Shown here in pieces: positions 51,542-61,273 of a stretch of DNA of 64,000 nucleotides. A program made the translations under genes and the position numbers. This stretch comes from an uncultured Treponema sp. (lineage in GTDB: Bacteria > Spirochaetota > Spirochaetia > Treponematales > Treponemataceae), in NCBI GenBank assembly GCA_938039145.1, contig CALHVG010000008.1, positions 28,569 to 92,568 on the forward strand, given 5' to 3'. Below the pieces are notes generated by a model. It was not told the origin of the DNA, did no database searches, and saw nothing but the letters and a program-made list of their open reading frames with translations. Every line of letters starts with the position of its first letter. Position 1 is the stretch's first letter.

Positions 51542-52250
51542 CCAGCACAGTCTTTTTGTTCGCTTCTGCGGCAGCCTTCTTTTCCGCAGACTTTGTGGTG
51601 GCGATAATCTTGTCGTAAAGTTTCACCGCCTTGTCAAAATCGTACAAGGAGTAGTATGCGCGCGCAAGAACCATCATGGCGTTAGTGTCCTTTGTGCTTA
51701 TGGTAAGAAGTTTTTCAAGATAGGGAACAGCCTTTTCGTTTTTGTCAAGTTCGTAGACGTAAAGAATTCCGATGGCGTAAAGAGCGTTTGTGTATTTAGG
51801 TTCTATTTCTATCGCCCTAAGATAAGATGTCTCGGCAAGTTTCAGATAGTTCATCTTTTTTTCGACGCTTCCCGTTCCCTCAAAATCCAGCGCGGTGTGG
51901 CTCATGTAGCCTGCGCAAACTCCGACATAATAATAAAGATTTTGATTGTTAGGATAATATTGAAGAGCATTCTGGTAACATTTCAAAGCCTCGCCGTACA
52001 TTTTTGCGTCGATGTAGCGGCTTCCAAGAATTTTGTACCATATTCCTATCTGAGATTCGGCAATTTGCAGGTCGGCGGCTCTTTTCTGATATTTTTCTAT
52101 TGCGAGTTTCAACTCCTCCACCGTGGTAGGATGGTCAACGCCTTCCTCAAGATGCTGCATCCGTATTATCTGCTTGTTTGAAACTCCGCACGAAGCGAAC
52201 ACAACCAGCGAAAATAGCATGGACAAAAAAATATTCTTACTTTTCTTCAT
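51519..52250 (-). CDS. Tetratricopeptide-repeat lipoprotein
   Basis: 243 residues. Lipobox VVFASC, then at least three TPR motifs: ALKCYQNALQYYPNNQNLYYYVG, YLRAIEIEPKYTNALYAIGILYV and YLEKLLTISTKDTNAMMVLARAYY. Probably an envelope scaffold; treponemes keep it in this cluster. AGGTGA lies 3 nt before the ATG, and the gene overlaps the recombinase 3' end by 14 bp. Confidence 0.88.
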   Translation of the reverse strand: MKKSKNIFLSMLFSLVVFASCGVSNKQIIRMQHLEEGVDHPTTVEELKLAIEKYQKRAADLQIAESQIGIWYKILGSRYIDAKMYGEALKCYQNALQYYPNNQNLYYYVGVCAGYMSHTALDFEGTGSVEKKMNYLKLAETSYLRAIEIEPKYTNALYAIGILYVYELDKNEKAVPYLEKLLTISTKDTNAMMVLARAYYSLYDFDKAVKLYDKIIATTKSAEKKAAAEANKKTVLDASYAGQ

Positions 52251-53181
52251 ATTTCACCTCTCTTTCATGTCCCGGAAAGTATTTTGTATGATATGCGGAA
52301 AGCTCTTTGTCGTCAACATGAGTATATATCTGGGTTGTCGCAAGGTCGGAATGTCCCAAAAGTTCCTGCACCGAACGAAGGTCAGCCCCTCCGTGAAGAA
52401 GATGGGTCGCAAACGAATGTCTGAGCGTATGAACCTTTGAGTTCACCCCCGACAAAGAGCCAAGCGCCTTGAAATTTTTCCAAACCCCTTTTCTGGAAAT
52501 CGGATTTCCCTTGTAGTTCACAAATACTTCGGGAACTATCCTTTCGCCGACAAGTTCGGGCCTGACTTCAAGATACGCCTCAAGTTTTACCCTTGCCGCC
52601 TCTCCGAAGGGAACAATCCGTTCCTTTGAACCCTTTCCACGCACAAGAATAATTCCGTCCGATAAATGCACGTTTTCTATCAAAAGCGAACAAGCCTCGC
52701 TTATCCTCAAACCGCACGAATAAATCATCTCAAAAAGAGCTGCATCCCTTACCCCAAGGACGGTCGAAGTGTCTATCGAAGAAAGAAGTTTTTCCACCTG
52801 CTCCACCGAAAGAACCCCCGGAAGCGAATGGGAAACCCTTGGAAGGTCAAGCATGAGCGCATAGTTTTCCTCCCATGCGCCTGTCCGCCTGAGATATGAC
52901 CCCATTGCCCTCAAGGCTGAAATGTCCTTTGCGACAGTAAGCGAAGAGCAGCCTTCCGAGCCTCGCCACGAAAGAAAGTACAGAAGATTCTGTACACGGA
53001 CCTCTTTAAGTTTTATGCGTTTTGTCGCGCACCATGCAAGAAATTTTTCCACAGAACCGCAATAAGTGTCTGCGGTAAGTTTTGCATCCCGCTTCACAAG
53101 AAGAAGATCGGCTCTGAATCTTTCAATAAACTCGCGGACCTTATTTTTTCCGGTCGAAGTTGATTGTTCTTGAATATCCAT
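52237..53181 (-). CDS. Tyrosine recombinase XerC/XerD family
   Basis: Chromosome-dimer resolution type recombinase, 314 residues. All catalytic residues are visible: Arg in CGLRISEACSL, Lys in GKGSKERIVPFG, His-x-x-Arg in HTLRHSFATHLL, His in LLGHSDL and Tyr in TTQIYTHV. The location next to ftsZ rather than a mobile element supports a housekeeping Xer. It overlaps the ftsZ 3' end by 41 bp; no downstream ATG is better. XerD versus XerC cannot be fixed. Confidence 0.92.
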   Translation of the reverse strand: MDIQEQSTSTGKNKVREFIERFRADLLLVKRDAKLTADTYCGSVEKFLAWCATKRIKLKEVRVQNLLYFLSWRGSEGCSSLTVAKDISALRAMGSYLRRTGAWEENYALMLDLPRVSHSLPGVLSVEQVEKLLSSIDTSTVLGVRDAALFEMIYSCGLRISEACSLLIENVHLSDGIILVRGKGSKERIVPFGEAARVKLEAYLEVRPELVGERIVPEVFVNYKGNPISRKGVWKNFKALGSLSGVNSKVHTLRHSFATHLLHGGADLRSVQELLGHSDLATTQIYTHVDDKELSAYHTKYFPGHEREVKYEEK

Positions 53182-54454
53182 TATTTTTTCTTAAAGCGGC
53201 CGGTATGGATCTGTCGTTAGGGTCTACGCTTCCGATTTTTGACCTCCAGTCGGACGGAGAACCATCTTCAATACCGGATACGGAAGAAGCAGGCTCATCT
53301 TTGTAGATTTCCTGGTTCGCTTCGTCAAAAAGATTAGGGGCTTCATGGCTCACCGAAGAACCTTTCATTATGCTGTCAAATTCCGAGAAGGAAAGATTAT
53401 TGGAATTCTCCTTTTTTTCGATGCCTTGGGGAACGCTGTTGTTTTTGACTGCAGGCTCGCAGAATCCCTGCTCGGTTTGATTGAATCCTGTCGCAATCAC
53501 GGTCACGCTTATGGAGTCTCCCATTGAATCGTCCGTAACGATGCCGGGTTTCAGGTCGTATTTAGGGTCTGCGGAAGCGCAGATTATCTTTGAGATTTCT
53601 TCCATTTCGTTCAGGCTGAAATCGCTTGAGGCGCATATGTTCACAAGAAAATGCTTTGCACCTTCTATGCTCGTGTCCTCAAGCAGAGGATTGTTTATGG
53701 CGTTGGAGGCGGCGTCCACCGCTCTGTTTTCGCCCGAAGCCACGCCGATTCCAAAGATTGCGTTTCCCTGACCTTTCATGGCTGCCCTTACGTCGGCAAA
53801 ATCTATGTTCGGCGTTCCGTATCTTGTGATTATCGTTGACATTCCTTCTATGCTTTGGCGCAAAAGGTCATCCGCCGCCCTGTACTGCTCCACGAACGAA
53901 AGCCCTTGCCCGAAGACTTCGCAAATCTTGGAGTTCGGAATTACTATCACAGAATCCACAGCCTCACGGAGTTTTTTAAGTCCTTCCTCCGCAAGCACCA
54001 TACGGCGGTCTCCCTCCCATTTGAACGGAGTCGTTACTATGCCCACGGTAAGAGCGCCTATCTCGCGCGCAATCCTTGCGACAACGGGAGCGGACCCAGT
54101 TCCGGTTCCTCCGCCCATTCCGGCGGTTACGAACACCATGTTCGCGCCTTTAAGGATATTTTTTATGGCTTCCTTATCTTCTTCGGCTGCGTTTTCGCCT
54201 ATCGTAGGATCTCCTCCGGCTCCAAGTCCCTGCGTAAGTTTCTGCCCTATCGCAAGTTTCGACTGTGCTATAGACTTGTTCAATGCCTGCAAATCCGTGT
54301 TCAAAGCTATGAACTCCACATCGTGAATGTCCGCCTCGATCATGCGGTTTACTGCGTTCGAGCCGCCGCCGCCGCAACCGACAACTTTTATCACGGTTAT
54401 GTTTTCCTTTGAAAGATCAGATCCCTGATTGTTCACAACCTCAAAATCCATCAT
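53141..54454 (-). CDS. ftsZ: Cell division protein FtsZ
   Basis: Tubulin-like GTPase forming the Z ring. 437 residues: IKVVGCGGGGSNAVNRM, ALNTDLQAL, tubulin motif GGGTGTGSA (113-121), TPFKWEGDRRM. A variable linker of about 90 residues precedes the C-terminal anchor RSIPAALRKN, which binds FtsA. Two adjacent ATGs (54454 and 54451) follow a GGAG; the second has better spacing. Confidence 0.97.
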   Translation of the reverse strand: MMDFEVVNNQGSDLSKENITVIKVVGCGGGGSNAVNRMIEADIHDVEFIALNTDLQALNKSIAQSKLAIGQKLTQGLGAGGDPTIGENAAEEDKEAIKNILKGANMVFVTAGMGGGTGTGSAPVVARIAREIGALTVGIVTTPFKWEGDRRMVLAEEGLKKLREAVDSVIVIPNSKICEVFGQGLSFVEQYRAADDLLRQSIEGMSTIITRYGTPNIDFADVRAAMKGQGNAIFGIGVASGENRAVDAASNAINNPLLEDTSIEGAKHFLVNICASSDFSLNEMEEISKIICASADPKYDLKPGIVTDDSMGDSISVTVIATGFNQTEQGFCEPAVKNNSVPQGIEKKENSNNLSFSEFDSIMKGSSVSHEAPNLFDEANQEIYKDEPASSVSGIEDGSPSDWRSKIGSVDPNDRSIPAALRKNNGYSRTINFDRKK

Positions 54455-54581
54455 ATTTCTCCCACCCCCTAATTTCCATAACAAATACAAAAATATCTTT
54501 CAACGAATGTCATCACCCAATTCCGCAAGGCAAAGTTTTAAGACATCCGCTCAAGTTTCCAAAATTCGGTCAAAAATCCTT

Positions 54582-55838
54582 TTAGAAAAGATTCCTAAAA
54601 AACTTTGCTACAGGATTTTCCTTTTTGCCGCTTCCGTTTCTTTCCGAAGAGGACCTTCTTCGCCCCTTCCCCGATTCCTTGCGAAGGACATTGTCCTTGT
54701 TTCCAATCACAAGACCTATGGCTGTCGCCCATTCGGGACCTGAATATTCTTCCTCGATTCCACCAAGTTTTTCCGGAACACCGATTCTCACGGCGGATGT
54801 CTTGAAAACGCTTTCTGCCATCTCGACAATTCCGTTCATGTTCGCTCCGCCTCCTGTAAGAATTATGTTTCCCGAAAGTTGCGTAAGCGTTGTCATTTCC
54901 ATTATTTTGTCCAAGACGAGCCTGAAAATCTCCTCGATTCTAGGAGCGATTATCTCGCACAGTTCGCTCTGGTCAAATTCCTCCGGCGGACGCCCTCCAA
55001 GACCGTTTATTATTACCTTTGCGTCCGGCGGAACATTTTCAAGCCAGCAGCATCCGTGCTTCACCTTTATTTCTTCGGCTTCCGCAACCGTTATTCCTTT
55101 GCATATGGCGATGTCGTTTGTAACTATGTTTCCGCCATACGGAACAGACACTGTGCATACGGGCGCATCTCCTACAAGCACAAGAAAATCCGTCGTCCCC
55201 GCACCAAGGTCTATAAGAATCGAACCTAGCTCGCACTCATCGTCGTTCATCACCGCAGAGCCGGAAGCAAGGGTCTTTAACATAACCCCGTCTATTTCAT
55301 AGCCCGCGCGATGCAGACAGCTTGTAAGATTCTGTATGGTGGTCCTTGAAGCCGTTATTATATGAACCGAAGCCTCAAGGCATACGCCAAGTCTGTTTAT
55401 CGGGTCTTTTATGCCCTTAACGCCGTCCACAACATAATCCTGAGTGATTACGTGCAGCATCTCCCTGTCAAGGGACATCTGGATAGCCGTGGCGGAATCC
55501 ATTACGTGCCTTATATCGTTTTGGCTTACCGCCCTTTGGAATTTACCTTTCGTTGAGACAGCGACCTTGCCGTTCGTGTTATAACCCTGAATCTGCTCTC
55601 CGCCTATGGACGTGAAACATGAATGAACGTCTATGCCTGCGTTCTGTTCGGCATTCTCTATAGCGTTCCTGATGGCGTTTGCGGTAGCCTCGATGTTCAC
55701 AATATTTCCGAAACGAAGCCCGACGGATTTTTCGCAAGCGACACCCGCCACCCTGATTCGGCCGGTATCTTCGTCTATCTCGCCGATAGCCACCCGGATA
55801 TTGCTTGTTCCGATATCAAGACCTACTATGACATTCAT
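54582..55838 (-). CDS. ftsA: Cell division protein FtsA
   Basis: Actin-like membrane tether for FtsZ. 418 residues with GLDIGTSNIRVAIGE, VDIGAGTTD-type ILIDLGAGTTDFLVL, ILTGGGANMNGI and a C-terminal amphipathic segment NPVAKFFRNLF for membrane binding. Starts 27 bp after ftsQ; 127 bp separate it from ftsZ. Confidence 0.95.
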   Translation of the reverse strand: MNVIVGLDIGTSNIRVAIGEIDEDTGRIRVAGVACEKSVGLRFGNIVNIEATANAIRNAIENAEQNAGIDVHSCFTSIGGEQIQGYNTNGKVAVSTKGKFQRAVSQNDIRHVMDSATAIQMSLDREMLHVITQDYVVDGVKGIKDPINRLGVCLEASVHIITASRTTIQNLTSCLHRAGYEIDGVMLKTLASGSAVMNDDECELGSILIDLGAGTTDFLVLVGDAPVCTVSVPYGGNIVTNDIAICKGITVAEAEEIKVKHGCCWLENVPPDAKVIINGLGGRPPEEFDQSELCEIIAPRIEEIFRLVLDKIMEMTTLTQLSGNIILTGGGANMNGIVEMAESVFKTSAVRIGVPEKLGGIEEEYSGPEWATAIGLVIGNKDNVLRKESGKGRRRSSSERNGSGKKENPVAKFFRNLF

Positions 55839-55865
55839 TTTTAAATCCCGCCCAAAATAAAAATA

Positions 55866-56723
55866 TCATCGTTTTCTGTAAGAGACAGAGCCGTACCTCA
55901 AATCTATCTCAGATACATCAGGTTCGGTTGACTTAACAACATCAAGCACAACCATCATATATTTTAACGCATCTTCATTCAATGCTCTATCGGCAAGAAC
56001 ACGAATTTTTGCGTTTACCGGAATAAGCACAAGTTCAAAGCTTCCGGAATCTTTCGGGACAACGCATATTTCCGAAATGGCGGCAAAATAATTTTTAGGC
56101 ATCGCCCTTATATTCGCAATCTGTTCTATAAGCGTCCTGTATTTTAAAGGAATTCTCATTCCCTCTCCCAAATGCTCCACGGGAAGTCCTGAAATTATAG
56201 GAAGCGAGGAAGCATCGAAGTTCGAATTCGAGCCAAAATACTCCGGGAAAATAACGCCGTTCCTGTCAATCTGGACAGCAACGCTCCTTTCGTCCCGCTC
56301 GATGAAGGTCATGGCGACCCCTTCCCGTTCTTTTAGTTCCACGTAGATTTTGTTAGGGAACACTTTTCTTACGGAAACCGAATCTATGCCGGGAACGCTT
56401 GCGATTATAGAAGTCGCAGCTTTTACGTCAAAACCGAACCAAGTCCTTGCGTTCATAGGGCGGAGCGTATCGACAATCTCGGAGGCTGAATATTCGCCCT
56501 GCCCCTTTACGCTCACGATTGGCGAACCCAAACTCGGAATCACGAATTTGTAAAAAAGAATTTCAAGGACTCCGCACAACAAAAGCACAAAGATAAAAAC
56601 TTTCACCACGATGATAAGTTTGTCCCGTTTTCTTTCGTCCGCCGACGTTTCAGCCCGTTTTGCAGACGGCTCAAAGATTGCGCCTCCGTCAAGATCCTCT
56701 AACCCAATTCCAAAATCACTCAT
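55866..56723 (-). CDS. ftsQ: Cell division protein FtsQ/DivIB
   Basis: Bitopic divisome protein, about 285 residues. A cytoplasmic N-terminus, one helix (about 43-63), a POTRA domain (IVSVKGQGEYSASEIVDTLRP, VPGIDSVSVRKVFPNKIYVELKEREGVA) and a beta domain ending in ISEIDLRYGSVSYRKR. The ATG before SDFGIG has GGAG at 9 nt; another ATG 6 bp upstream has it at 3 nt. Confidence 0.9.
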   Translation of the reverse strand: MSDFGIGLEDLDGGAIFEPSAKRAETSADERKRDKLIIVVKVFIFVLLLCGVLEILFYKFVIPSLGSPIVSVKGQGEYSASEIVDTLRPMNARTWFGFDVKAATSIIASVPGIDSVSVRKVFPNKIYVELKEREGVAMTFIERDERSVAVQIDRNGVIFPEYFGSNSNFDASSLPIISGLPVEHLGEGMRIPLKYRTLIEQIANIRAMPKNYFAAISEICVVPKDSGSFELVLIPVNAKIRVLADRALNEDALKYMMVVLDVVKSTEPDVSEIDLRYGSVSYRKR

Positions 56724-57927
56724 AAACATTCACTCCATTTATACCGACTTTATTCAATTTCAAAATATTTTCTTCCTCAAAATCCGAATCTGAATCGCAT
56801 TTAGAGGCGTTCACCACAAAACCGCACATGCAAAGGCTTACAATCACCGACGAACCGCCCAGCGAAAAGAAAGGCAAAGGGATTCCCATAGTCGGAACGG
56901 AAGCACAAACGACCGCGCAGTTCAATATCGACTGGCTTACAAGCATCACGACAAAGCCGAAACTTGAAAACGCGGCGAACCTGTCCCTGCACTCAAACGA
57001 AATCTTGAATCCACGCCATGCGAACAGTCCGAGGAGCAGAAAATATCCCATCACACCAAAAAGCCCCATCGCCTCAGACCAGCCTGCGAATATGTAGTCC
57101 GCCTGCACCTCGGGGATTTTTAAGCTCTGCACAAGCGCAGAACCTATTCCCGTCCCCCAAAACCTTCCGGAACTTATAGCCCTTTTTGCCGCTATGCTCT
57201 GATAGTTTATCGTGTGGATTCCTTCGTCCGGTCTTATGAAAGCCACAATTCGGTCTAGCCTGTAGGTTTCGCTTGTTATAAAAAGAATCAACACGGGAAT
57301 TGAAAGAACGCCGACCGCAAAAGCCCATTTTACGTTCATGCCGGCGACGATGAACATCACAAGGCACACGCAGAACACGAACACCGATGTTGAAAGGTCT
57401 TTCTGAAAAAGAACAAGAACCGTAAAAAGCATAAGGACCGAAACACACGGAATCACTGAGCGTTCCTCGGGATTCGATATTGAAAGCTGCCTGTCAAAAA
57501 CATTCGCAAGAAATATCACGACTGTAAATTTCACCACTTCCGACGACTGAAGAGTGAACGCAAAAGGAAGAAAAGGAACTTTTAGCCATCGCCTTGCGCC
57601 GTTCCGTTCGACCGAAAAAGCCGGAATAAACGTAAGTACGCAAAGAACCAGCGTTACAAAAAGCACGACCGGAATCGCCTTTCTTATGGCGGAGATTTTA
57701 AGGTTCGAAAGCAGAATGAAGCCCAAAAAGCCTGCGACCGCGCAGATAAGCTGGCGTTTCACAAAATAAAACGAATCCTTGAAAAGCCGTTCCGCATAGT
57801 TTTGCGTGCAAAAATACTGGGTAAAAAGTCCGAATCCAAGAAGAAGAATCACGGTTACAACGAAGAAAAAATCGCTTTTCCTGTATTTTTCAACGGAACG
57901 CTCGGCAAAAAAACTGTAATGCGCCAT
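56716..57927 (-). CDS. ftsW: FtsW septal peptidoglycan polymerase (SEDS family)
   Basis: 403 residues, about ten helices. SEDS features: NGARRWLKVPFLPFAFTLQSSEVVKF, FQKDLSTSVFVF, NYQSIAAKRAISSGRFWGTGIG, IFAGWSEAMGLFG and MGIPLPFFSLGGSSVIVSL. Its ATG shares a base with the murF stop (TGATG), and GGAGG lies 9 nt upstream. RodA is the alternative, but cluster position favours FtsW. Confidence 0.93.
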   Translation of the reverse strand: MAHYSFFAERSVEKYRKSDFFFVVTVILLLGFGLFTQYFCTQNYAERLFKDSFYFVKRQLICAVAGFLGFILLSNLKISAIRKAIPVVLFVTLVLCVLTFIPAFSVERNGARRWLKVPFLPFAFTLQSSEVVKFTVVIFLANVFDRQLSISNPEERSVIPCVSVLMLFTVLVLFQKDLSTSVFVFCVCLVMFIVAGMNVKWAFAVGVLSIPVLILFITSETYRLDRIVAFIRPDEGIHTINYQSIAAKRAISSGRFWGTGIGSALVQSLKIPEVQADYIFAGWSEAMGLFGVMGYFLLLGLFAWRGFKISFECRDRFAAFSSFGFVVMLVSQSILNCAVVCASVPTMGIPLPFFSLGGSSVIVSLCMCGFVVNASKCDSDSDFEEENILKLNKVGINGVNVYE

Positions 57928-59474
57928 CAAATTTTCCCTCCAGCCGATTCTTTTTTTTCAAAAGAACCGTTTTCAAAGGCGTATTTTTTTCCACGGATAA
58001 ATTTTTCGTTCCCGGAAGAACCGTTTTCCTGAATCAAAGGAACAATTCGTTCAAGAGCGATTCCCCTCGAAGCCTTTAAGAGGACAATATCATTTTCGGA
58101 AAGCCGTTCAAGAATCTCAAAAGCAATTTTTTCCATCGCCTCGTCGTCATGATAAAGAACAAAAATAGCGTCCAAAAATCCAAGGTTTAAAGCCGCCCGA
58201 TAAGCGTTTTCCATTTTTTCTCCGACAAACACGACAAAATCAGGCTTTTTTTCAGCGACTGTTTTTCCGATTTTTTCATGCTCATTTTCGGCTTCCTTTC
58301 CAAGCTCAAGCATATCGCCCAAAACATACATTTTTTTCCCTTCGATTTTTAAACTTCCCATAAAATCAAGGACGCTTTTCATCGATTCAGGATTTGCGTT
58401 GTACGAATCTTTTACCAACGTAAACTTCGCTCCGTTTTTTGCGGCGATAGAAAAAAGTTCCATTCGTCCGCCCAGAGGACAAAAGTTTTCAAGCCCTGCC
58501 TTTATATTTTCTGCGGAAAGACCAAGTTCCCGTGAAAGAGCGACGACGGAAAGCGCGTTCGAATAATTATAAAGTCCCGGAACTCCAAGACGCACAGCAA
58601 GACCGTCCACACGGAACTCCGTGCCGAAAATCCCGTTGTCACGCACAAATTCCACGCCGCTTACCGAAGTCGGAACGGAAGGACCAAAATATATTGTTTT
58701 TCCCCGTATTTTCTCGGAAAGAAAATCCTTAAAATCGTCTTCGTAAGGAATTAAAGCCGCCCCTCTTTCGTCTATAAAATCGAACGCATGGCGTTTTTCC
58801 TCGGCAATCGCCTTGCGGCTTCCAAGACAGCCTATATGTGCGCTTCCGATGTTCGTTATGACAGCATAATTTGCCTTCAGTACGGAAGAAATTTCTTCAA
58901 TCTCATGGGCTCGGTTCATTCCCATCTCAAAAACCCCGACCTCGTGATTCTCCCTTATGTCGAAAACCGAAAGCGGAAGCCCCGTCTCGGAATTGAAATT
59001 TCCCTTGCTGTAGACAACATCGTATTTTTGGGAAAGAACTGAAACAAGCATTTCCTTTGTGGTGCTTTTCCCGCTTGAACCCGTAACGCATATTTTTATA
59101 AGATTCGGAAATTTTTCGACATACCTTGCGGCTGCCATCTGCAAGGCCCTCAAAGTGTCGTCCACAAGAAAAATGAAAAAATTTGTCCGCTTTTCTAAAA
59201 GTTTTTTGTAGGCATCGGCGTTTTTTTCGTATTCCGAACGGTTCAAAAAGACAGCCGAAGCACCTTTCTCCAAAGCCTCCGGAACATAGGCGTGTCCGTC
59301 CTTCTCTTTTCCGATTAAAGGAACAAAAAGCGACGAAGCGGAAACGGCTCTTGAATCGGTGCAAACGTTTATAAAAGAAAAAAGTTCCGGCGGATTTCCT
59401 GAAATCTCAGTTCCTTTAACGGCGGAAACAAGTTCTGAAAAAGAAAGCAAGGATTTTTTCTCCGTTGGACTCAT
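57927..59474 (-). CDS. murF: UDP-MurNAc-tripeptide--D-Ala-D-Ala ligase MurF
   Basis: Adds the D-Ala-D-Ala made by Ddl. 515 residues, VCTDSRAVSASSLFVPL, CVTGSSGKSTTKEM (ATP loop near 131), FNSETGLPLSVF, FEMGMNRAHEIEEIS, VITNIGSAHIGCLGS, DSYNANPESMKSVL and GDMLELG. Overlaps ftsL by 4 bp. Completes, with murE, murD and ddl at 14-19 kb, most of the stem-peptide pathway; murC is not in the window. Confidence 0.95.
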   Translation of the reverse strand: MSPTEKKSLLSFSELVSAVKGTEISGNPPELFSFINVCTDSRAVSASSLFVPLIGKEKDGHAYVPEALEKGASAVFLNRSEYEKNADAYKKLLEKRTNFFIFLVDDTLRALQMAAARYVEKFPNLIKICVTGSSGKSTTKEMLVSVLSQKYDVVYSKGNFNSETGLPLSVFDIRENHEVGVFEMGMNRAHEIEEISSVLKANYAVITNIGSAHIGCLGSRKAIAEEKRHAFDFIDERGAALIPYEDDFKDFLSEKIRGKTIYFGPSVPTSVSGVEFVRDNGIFGTEFRVDGLAVRLGVPGLYNYSNALSVVALSRELGLSAENIKAGLENFCPLGGRMELFSIAAKNGAKFTLVKDSYNANPESMKSVLDFMGSLKIEGKKMYVLGDMLELGKEAENEHEKIGKTVAEKKPDFVVFVGEKMENAYRAALNLGFLDAIFVLYHDDEAMEKIAFEILERLSENDIVLLKASRGIALERIVPLIQENGSSGNEKFIRGKKYAFENGSFEKKESAGGKI

Positions 59475-59776
59475 TTTTTAGCTCCGTTCATTTCTACACG
59501 CACTATGTCCTCCGTCTCGGCTTTGTGCATTCCCAGTTCCTCGCTGGCTTTTTTTTCTATCACGTCAGTGCTGGAAAGAAGGCTTATGTCGCCCACAAGT
59601 TTTTTGTTCCGCTCGATAAGTTCCACCTGCTTTTTTTCAAGCCGATTTATTTCCCTAAGAAGTTCAGAATAACGCTTTGCCTGAAAACCGTATGCTATAA
59701 GAAGAAGAGGGATGCAGACTGCAAGCAGGCACACGACGATTCTGTAAACGATTTCCCTTACCCTGTTTATCATCAA
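59471..59776 (-). CDS. FtsL-like divisome protein
   Basis: 101 residues with one helix (about 10-30) followed by a heptad-patterned coiled coil (YSELLREINRLEKKQVELIERNKKL). Sequence conservation is low, as for FtsL generally; the call rests on architecture and on the position between rsmH and murF. Overlaps rsmH by 4 bp. Confidence 0.8.
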   Translation of the reverse strand: MMINRVREIVYRIVVCLLAVCIPLLLIAYGFQAKRYSELLREINRLEKKQVELIERNKKLVGDISLLSSTDVIEKKASEELGMHKAETEDIVRVEMNGAKK

Positions 59777-60762
59777 TACCCCTCAACCCCAAAAAGACGC
59801 ATTTCGTTCGCGTCACGGATTTTACGTATCACCCTGAATTTTGCGCTCCTTGAAGGCGGATTCGACTTCACTTCCTCCAAGGACGGCTCTACAGGTTTCT
59901 TTTCAAGAAGGACGGCGCATGGAGAACCTCCGCACTTGCACGAGGCGTATTCCGGCGGACACACGCATTCTCTTGAAAGATTCCTGAAATAATTTTTCAC
60001 GATTCTATCCTCAAGGGAATGGAACGTTATAACGCCCATTTTTCCGCCTTCCGTAAGAACGGAAAACGCATTTTGCAAAGCCAAAGGGATTCGCCTAAGT
60101 TCCCCGTTTACCGCTATGCGCAACGCCTGAAAAGTCCTAGTCGCAGGATGAATAGGCGCATGCCTATACTTTTCAGGAACAGCGTCCCAAATTATCTTCG
60201 CAAGGGTCGCCGACGACCGGATGTGTCCGCCGCCTCGCGCTTCCACAATCGCCCTTGCTATCCTTCGGCTGAATTTTTCCTCACCGTAAAGATATATCAG
60301 GTCTGAAAGTTCTTCCTCCCTCCGTCCGTTCACTATGTCAAACGCAGACTCTCCGCCAGAAGAATCCGAAAGCCTCATGTCAAGGGCCTCGTCATGCCTG
60401 AACGAAAAACCTCTTCCCGACTTTTCATAATGGAACACCGAAATCCCCAAATCAAAAAGAATAAGATTGGGCTTAGGATATTCATCAGGATACTCTGCAT
60501 AAAAATCGTCGAACCAGCCGTTATAAAAATGCATTCTGTTTCCAAAGCAAGAAAGCCTTTCCTTCGCCCTTTTTTGGATTACCGAATCGGCATCTATACC
60601 GATTACATTCAGAGTGGGAAAATTAGAAAGAAAAGCGGCGGAATGACCGCCCTCTCCCAAAGTGGAATCGCACAGCCAAGCGCCGCCCTCATAAGGCTCG
60701 CCCAGCGGACTTAAATATTTCAGACACGAGTCCGGCATCACCGGAGTATGAAAAATTTCCAT
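59773..60762 (-). CDS. rsmH: 16S rRNA (cytosine1402-N4)-methyltransferase RsmH (MraW)
   Basis: 329 residues. MEIFHTPVMPDSCLKYLSP, SAM loop DSTLGEGGHSAAFLSNFP, GIDADSVIQKRAKERL, FDLGISVFHYEKSGRGFSFR, LDMRLS and HPATRTFQALRIAVNGEL are diagnostic. It contains a CVCPPEYASCKCGGSPC cysteine stretch near the C-terminus. The ATG matching the family start was used. Confidence 0.96.
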   Translation of the reverse strand: MEIFHTPVMPDSCLKYLSPLGEPYEGGAWLCDSTLGEGGHSAAFLSNFPTLNVIGIDADSVIQKRAKERLSCFGNRMHFYNGWFDDFYAEYPDEYPKPNLILFDLGISVFHYEKSGRGFSFRHDEALDMRLSDSSGGESAFDIVNGRREEELSDLIYLYGEEKFSRRIARAIVEARGGGHIRSSATLAKIIWDAVPEKYRHAPIHPATRTFQALRIAVNGELRRIPLALQNAFSVLTEGGKMGVITFHSLEDRIVKNYFRNLSRECVCPPEYASCKCGGSPCAVLLEKKPVEPSLEEVKSNPPSRSAKFRVIRKIRDANEMRLFGVEGY

Positions 60763-60828
60763 GAACAAAACAACCGAAAAGACGGATTATCCATCCTTTC
60801 GGCTTTCTCCCTCCACTTTTACCTTGCG

Positions 60829-61272
60829 TCAGAAAGTGATGTCGTTGAATTCTTCCGCCGCCTCGCGGAACGACTCCTCGTTCACCTTCTGATATTCACC
60901 GTAGGTAGCCGTATCCCAGAGTTCGACAAAGTTCGAGATTCCGAGTATCGTACAGTCCCTTTCCAAATGAGCATACTCTCGCAAAGTCTGTGGGATCGAA
61001 AGACGGCCGCTCTTGTCAAACTCTACCTGCTGCGCAGATGCGACAAAATGTCTCACCACCTGCAGATTTTTCTTCTTCATCATAGAAGCGTTTCCGGTCA
61101 GTTTGTCCCTAAAAGCCTCAAAGTCTTCCAGCGTAAAAAGCCACAGGCAGGCATCCAACCCCTTTGTAACCATAAGCGCGTCGGTGTTCACGGCAGACCT
61201 CAATTTCACAGGAAAAGAGATTCTGCCCTTCTCGTCGAGCGTATTATTGTATTCACCGGTCAAAAGATTCAT
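60829..61272 (-). CDS. mraZ: MraZ transcriptional regulator
   Basis: DNA-binding regulator of the division cluster, 147 residues with two AbrB-like halves: LLTGEYNNTLDEKGRISFPVKLR and ASAQQVEFDKSGRLSIPQTLREYA. First gene of the cluster, preceded by its likely operator. The ATG at 61272 lies directly after the last operator box with no spaced ribosome site; in-frame GTG and TTG codons lie 6 and 9 bp upstream. Confidence 0.95.
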   Translation of the reverse strand: MNLLTGEYNNTLDEKGRISFPVKLRSAVNTDALMVTKGLDACLWLFTLEDFEAFRDKLTGNASMMKKKNLQVVRHFVASAQQVEFDKSGRLSIPQTLREYAHLERDCTILGISNFVELWDTATYGEYQKVNEESFREAAEEFNDITF

Positions 61273-61273
61273 A

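Noticed and set aside
52237..53181. Tyrosine recombinase as the integrase of the accessory region
   Set aside because: It lies in the conserved division cluster, 20 kb away, and has housekeeping Xer features without the extra region of integron integrases.
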